Source: Bacteroidota bacterium (GTDB lineage Bacteria; Bacteroidota; Bacteroidia; J057). From it: DNA of 9,520 bases. The position numbers were made by a program, and so were the translations under genes. Position 1 is the first letter of the stretch. Every line of letters begins with the position of its first letter. Below are positions 6,441 through 9,520 of this stretch, one piece after another. The stretch lies in NCBI GenBank assembly GCA_963169475.1, contig CAUJFT010000276.1:1-9520 (forward strand), in the 5' to 3' direction. The notes under the pieces were generated by a model. The model did not search any database and had not been told where the DNA came from. It worked only from the letters and a program-made list of their open reading frames with translations.

Positions 6441-7139
6441 TTAGTCAAATAAATTTAACGCCTCATGATAATCATAAGGGTGGATTAGTTCTATAGAATT
6501 ATTAGTGGCTTTATTCATTTGGGGGTGAACGTAGTGAGCGGTCATTTTTTCATTTGGAAAGGGTTTTAGCAGGGGTAAAAGGTCGCTGTAACCTCTAATT
6601 CTATAATCTAACCAATGCGCTTCAGATTCTACGGTAAGAATTAACGGCATACGGTCATGTACTTTGCACACAAGTTCGTTGGGTTCGGTCGTGATAATTG
6701 TACACGTAGCATGAACGTCAAGAGAGTTTATTGGATTTGTCCAGATAGAAAATAAACCACCCATAAAAAACAATTTGGACCCGATGACTTCATATCTTAC
6801 GGGTCTGCGTGTATTCCTATATTTTTCAAACTCATAAAATCCATCTGCCGGAATTAGGCAGCGGTTCGTAGCGATTAGTGAGCGAAAAGCAGGTTTTTCA
6901 GAAAGTGTTTCTGCACGAGCATTCATAAGCCGGAGTGTTTTTTTTTCTGTTTTTGAAAAAGCGGGTAGCAGTCCCCACTGCATAATTTTGCATTGTAAAT
7001 CTCCTGATTCTTGCACGATAACCGGAATAGACTGCATAGGTGCGATATTGCAGTTAGATTTCCATTGTCCTTGCGGTATGTTCACCTTTATTCTATCAAA
7101 CAAGGATTTTTCGCTGATAAATGAATATCTTCCGCACAT
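6441..7139 (-). CDS. SRAP domain protein (HMCES/YedK type), abasic-site shield
   Basis: A 232-residue SOS response-associated peptidase-fold protein. The family crosslinks covalently to abasic sites in single-stranded DNA through the N-terminal cysteine and so protects replication forks. All key residues are visible: Cys2 in MCGRY (exposed after removal of Met1), N73 in MNARAE, E103 in DGFYEF and H161 in VHDRMP. The conserved WGLLPAF segment (55-61) and RCLIPADGFYEF (93-104) confirm the family. The length is normal, and there is no signal peptide, so it acts in the cytoplasm. The start at 7139 is fixed by the need for Cys at position 2. Its ATG is only 9 bases downstream of the stop of the large CUB/ConA gene, and no TAnnTTTG box or SOS operator is visible in between, so it is probably co-transcribed with that unrelated gene or driven from within it. 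The shared hairpin at 6363-6407 ends the unit. Confidence 0.95.
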   Translation of the reverse strand: MCGRYSFISEKSLFDRIKVNIPQGQWKSNCNIAPMQSIPVIVQESGDLQCKIMQWGLLPAFSKTEKKTLRLMNARAETLSEKPAFRSLIATNRCLIPADGFYEFEKYRNTRRPVRYEVIGSKLFFMGGLFSIWTNPINSLDVHATCTIITTEPNELVCKVHDRMPLILTVESEAHWLDYRIRGYSDLLPLLKPFPNEKMTAHYVHPQMNKATNNSIELIHPYDYHEALNLFD

Positions 7140-7148
7140 AATAGAGCG

Positions 7149-9520
7149 TTATTTAAATTTTACGTTCACATCTTGTTCCGTGTCATTTATCCATTTGTCT
7201 GTCTTGTCGCGAGCAAGTATAAATACTTTCCCGGCGGGGGTGTTTCCGCTATTTTCATGGCGAATAAGTTTCTCCGGTTTATTACCTATAGAAATAGTCG
7301 CAGGGGAGGGCATTAATTGATACACTTTAAGGTTATCAAATGAGGCGGCAGCACTTCCCGTTCGGAAAGAAATAAAGCTCCCGCCGGTAGTCATAAGTGG
7401 GTTTGTATCCTTGTAGCTTACTATTTTTTGATTATTCATCCATACCGTAACCGTTCCAGAAACCGTTTCGAGTACGATTTTCATATCATACCATTTTCCC
7501 TGCTCCATGCTATAATTTGCCGAAGTGCCTTGTCTTAGGTCGTTAGCAACGGAACGATACACTTCTACTTTATCCGCCATTGTCGGGGATTCATACTGAC
7601 GCATCCAGACGAGGTAAGAGTCTCCTCTGTTAGGTGCCGTGCCGTCCGTGGAGTAGATATGTAAACCAAAACGGCGATTATCCCCCTTAGAATTAAGTTT
7701 TATTCTAAAATTATAAAGAATAGTACCCCCTTTTTTTTGAGTAACCGGTAAGGCTATATTCCCGTTTATTGCGTTTTCGTCTGTCTGACTAAGGTCTCCC
7801 TTTTCTTGTGTCCATACACCATTTTTTATAATCCATTTTTCGTACCGGGTGCCATTATCAAAATTATCCATTGCGAAGCCTTGACTTTCGTTTGCATACC
7901 GCCCCTTTCCGTTATAATCCCCAACCAAATAAAATACTTGGCGTATATTTTCAGCCGAAGGAGGGTTTAAGGTAAAATCTTGAGAAAAATAAGCAGTATT
8001 TCCTCCGGTATTTCCTGCGTTTCCACCCGTATTTCCTGTATTTCCTCCGGTGTTTCCACCCGTATTTCCATTAGGTTCAAATTTTACTACTGTTGCTTGT
8101 TCGCTTTCCTTTGACCAGCGATTTTCATTATCAATGACGAGAGAATGCACTCTTGCAGAGGGTGCTTTATTGCTAAGACTAGCTACTCTGAAATCATTGT
8201 CTGCGGCTTTTCCTACTTTAACGGATACCGTGCTGCTGTTGCGGCTTCGGTAAATATGGAGGTTGTCAAACTCTGCGGTACTTCCACCCGTTCGAAATGA
8301 AATACCCTTTCCCGAGGTAAGAGGCTGGGGGTCTGTCCACGAAAGAACAAATTGATTATTGAGAAATACCGAAATTTTTCCAGTAGAAGGAGAATAGACG
8401 GTTTTAATATTATAGGCTTTATTTTTTTCAAAACTTACTATTTGACTACCCTTTAATTCAAATTTTCCGGTTGCTCCATTGGTTTTATAAAGTTCCAATT
8501 TGTCTTCATTGTCCGTATCTCTTGCCCAAATAAAGTAAGAATTTCCACGGTTTTCTTTTTCGGGGTCATCAGAAAAAAAATGGAAACCACATCTTTTATT
8601 ATCCGAATTTCCCAAAGTGCGCGCCTCCCATTCAAACAAGTAATCCGAATAAACATTCTGAAGCAAAAAAGAAGCAAGATTTGCGTTATCCGCTGTGGCA
8701 AGCGTTTGGGATAAAACCCCCTTACTTACACTCCATTTCCCACTAATAGGCTTCCATTCGCTACTTAGTCCTTTCTCAAAGTCTTCATAGCAGAAGCCTC
8801 TTCCCGTATTCCCTTTCCAATTTTCTTTTCCTCTATTTTCAGCAATGAGATAATATCTCCCCAAAATTCCTTTCCCGCTTTTATCTGTGTCTTCAAATGA
8901 AATAGACGCATCTGCTTCATACACTGGTTTTAGGCTAATTTTAGTTAGTGGTGCTTTTTCGGGGAAAGTGAGCTGGACATTAAAAACTCCTACGGGTGGC
9001 TGAGGATTTCCGTTATTTCCATTATTTCCATTGTTTCCGGTATTTCCACTATTTCCGGCATTTCCGTTATTTCCATTATTTCCCCCTTGATTCCCTCCTA
9101 CGGTTGTATTATTATTATTGACAATAATTCCGCCATTTCCGGTACCATTTCCGCCAATCGTTTCCCATTCAGCACTCCAACCTTTCCCTTGCGTATTTCC
9201 GTCTGATGAAAAATAAAGCGTAAGGGCATTACCAGAAGATACAAATTCTTTTTTGTTTGGGTCTGACCCCGATATTTTTCCCAACTCTTTTGCGTTTCGG
9301 CTATCTCCGTCGTAAAGCGTAATTATATCCGTATTTTCGGTATCAAAGGAGCGAAATTCCATTTTTACTTTACCGTTATTAGCAGGGATAATTCGGTAAA
9401 CATAAGCCTCTTTTGCAGTATATGCGCCGGTAAGCCCTCCAGAGTCGAAGAACTTACCGCGATTAAGCGTAGTAGTATAAGTGGCAACTTCACCGGAGCG
9501 GCTTACAGCAGGAGTAACAA
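7149..9520 (-). CDS. Large secreted CUB and tandem ConA/LamG-like protein (5' end off window)
   Basis: The frame is open from its TAA (7151-7149) to the right edge, giving 789 residues; the true start lies outside. The ATG at 9362 is internal and splits a domain. Numbering from the first full codon (9518): residues 22-119 form a Cys-less bacterial CUB domain (KFFDSGG, YVYRIIPANNGKVKMEFRSF, ITLYDGD, LTLYFSSD, GWSAEWE). A Gly/Asn-rich linker follows (121-175). Then come two units of about 306 residues, each a short beta segment, a ConA/LamG-like jelly roll (242-425 and 548-735) and another short beta segment, separated by a second Gly/Asn linker (482-508). The jelly rolls share an ED/DNF-FxxG opening, RGxSYxxW, KxxxxYxxK, ISFRTG and FDNLxxY. 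A short motif around LVxDxxGK recurs four times. The C-terminus (VNVKFK) lacks a type IX sorting domain. Likely surface or extracellular carbohydrate or adhesion role, inferred from domains only. No catalytic residues recognised. Confidence 0.85.
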   Translation of the reverse strand, partial: VTPAVSRSGEVATYTTTLNRGKFFDSGGLTGAYTAKEAYVYRIIPANNGKVKMEFRSFDTENTDIITLYDGDSRNAKELGKISGSDPNKKEFVSSGNALTLYFSSDGNTQGKGWSAEWETIGGNGTGNGGIIVNNNNTTVGGNQGGNNGNNGNAGNSGNTGNNGNNGNNGNPQPPVGVFNVQLTFPEKAPLTKISLKPVYEADASISFEDTDKSGKGILGRYYLIAENRGKENWKGNTGRGFCYEDFEKGLSSEWKPISGKWSVSKGVLSQTLATADNANLASFLLQNVYSDYLFEWEARTLGNSDNKRCGFHFFSDDPEKENRGNSYFIWARDTDNEDKLELYKTNGATGKFELKGSQIVSFEKNKAYNIKTVYSPSTGKISVFLNNQFVLSWTDPQPLTSGKGISFRTGGSTAEFDNLHIYRSRNSSTVSVKVGKAADNDFRVASLSNKAPSARVHSLVIDNENRWSKESEQATVVKFEPNGNTGGNTGGNTGNTGGNAGNTGGNTAYFSQDFTLNPPSAENIRQVFYLVGDYNGKGRYANESQGFAMDNFDNGTRYEKWIIKNGVWTQEKGDLSQTDENAINGNIALPVTQKKGGTILYNFRIKLNSKGDNRRFGLHIYSTDGTAPNRGDSYLVWMRQYESPTMADKVEVYRSVANDLRQGTSANYSMEQGKWYDMKIVLETVSGTVTVWMNNQKIVSYKDTNPLMTTGGSFISFRTGSAAASFDNLKVYQLMPSPATISIGNKPEKLIRHENSGNTPAGKVFILARDKTDKWINDTEQDVNVKFK
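7995..8075 (-). repeat. Gly/Asn/Thr-coding minisatellite (second linker)
   Basis: Imperfect repeats of 9 and 12 bases built from ATTTCC plus two or three variable triplets encode NGNTGGNTGGNTGNTGGNAG-type sequence. It joins the two ConA-like units of the large secreted protein (residues 482-508 from the edge). It stays in frame with unit lengths that are multiples of three, so changes in copy number would alter linker length without breaking the gene. Confidence 0.8.
8994..9158 (-). repeat. Gly/Asn-coding minisatellite (first linker)
   Basis: Between about 9004 and 9085 a 9-base unit (GGAAATAAC and close variants on the coding strand) is repeated about nine times, encoding GNNGNNGNAGNSGNTGNNGN. 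The wider linker (residues 121-175 from the edge) also contains NNNNTTVGGNQGG and ends in PQPP. It separates the CUB domain from the first ConA-like unit and is probably flexible. Tandem short units make it prone to length change. Confidence 0.85.

Noticed and set aside
772..7139. UvrA and SRAP as parts of one DNA repair island
   Set aside because: They are 2.9 kb apart, in separate transcription units, with a sigma operon and two exported proteins between them and no shared operator. Proximity is probably chance.
7149..7320. Type IX secretion C-terminal sorting domain on the CUB/ConA protein
   Set aside because: The last about 60 residues form the repeated beta segment ending VNVKFK and lack the usual sorting-domain motifs, so the export route cannot be stated.
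7995..9158. Short regular repeats as a possible CRISPR array
   Set aside because: The units are 9-12 bases with no spacers and encode in-frame Gly/Asn linkers within a protein.
9360..9362. ATG at 9362 as the start of the large secreted protein
   Set aside because: The frame is open upstream to the window edge, and the upstream 52 codons (KFFDSGG, YVYRIIPANNGKVK) are the first half of the same CUB domain, so this Met is internal.

Overview
The window looks like chromosomal DNA from a Bacteroidota species. It is AT-rich, ribosome binding sites are weak or absent, and three starts sit behind TAnnTTTG boxes, the Bacteroidota form of the -10 element. The gene content agrees: a lipoprotein and secreted beta-rich proteins of Bacteroidota style, a Bacteroidota-type UvrA, and an ECF sigma factor with a small overlapping partner. 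I cannot place it below phylum from sequence alone. There is no rRNA, tRNA, insertion sequence, prophage gene or CRISPR array.

Layout, left to right. At 1-171 (-) is the N-terminal end of a lipoprotein that runs off the left edge. At 172-771 is a 600-base gap with a small cluster of GC-richer repeats and two very short ORFs of doubtful status. At 772-3540 (-) is a complete UvrA-family nucleotide excision repair ATPase. A 307-base divergent promoter region follows, then 3848-4447 (+), an ECF sigma-70 factor, overlapped by a 90-residue small gene (4410-4682) and closed by a strong hairpin terminator. Next come two exported proteins on +: a periplasmic thioredoxin-fold protein with a lysine-rich tail (4985-5494) and a secreted beta-rich DUF4412-like protein (5649-6317). 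A shared hairpin at 6363-6407 separates them from two convergent - strand genes: an SRAP/HMCES/YedK-type abasic-site protein (6441-7139) and, 9 bases upstream of it, the 3' part of a large secreted protein. That protein has a CUB domain, Asn/Gly linkers and two tandem ConA/LamG-like units (7149 to beyond 9520).

How the genes work together: the sigma factor and its overlapping partner form a likely regulatory pair. UvrA and SRAP both deal with DNA damage but lie in separate transcription units on either side of unrelated genes, so I do not read them as one system. The exported proteins (lipoprotein, thioredoxin-fold, DUF4412-like, CUB/ConA) are envelope or surface functions. The window is mostly ordinary. 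The points most worth a second look are the internal repeat architecture of the CUB/ConA protein, its tight coupling to SRAP, the degenerate first zinc site of UvrA, an A10 run inside the sigma partner gene, and the repeat cluster at 180-420.
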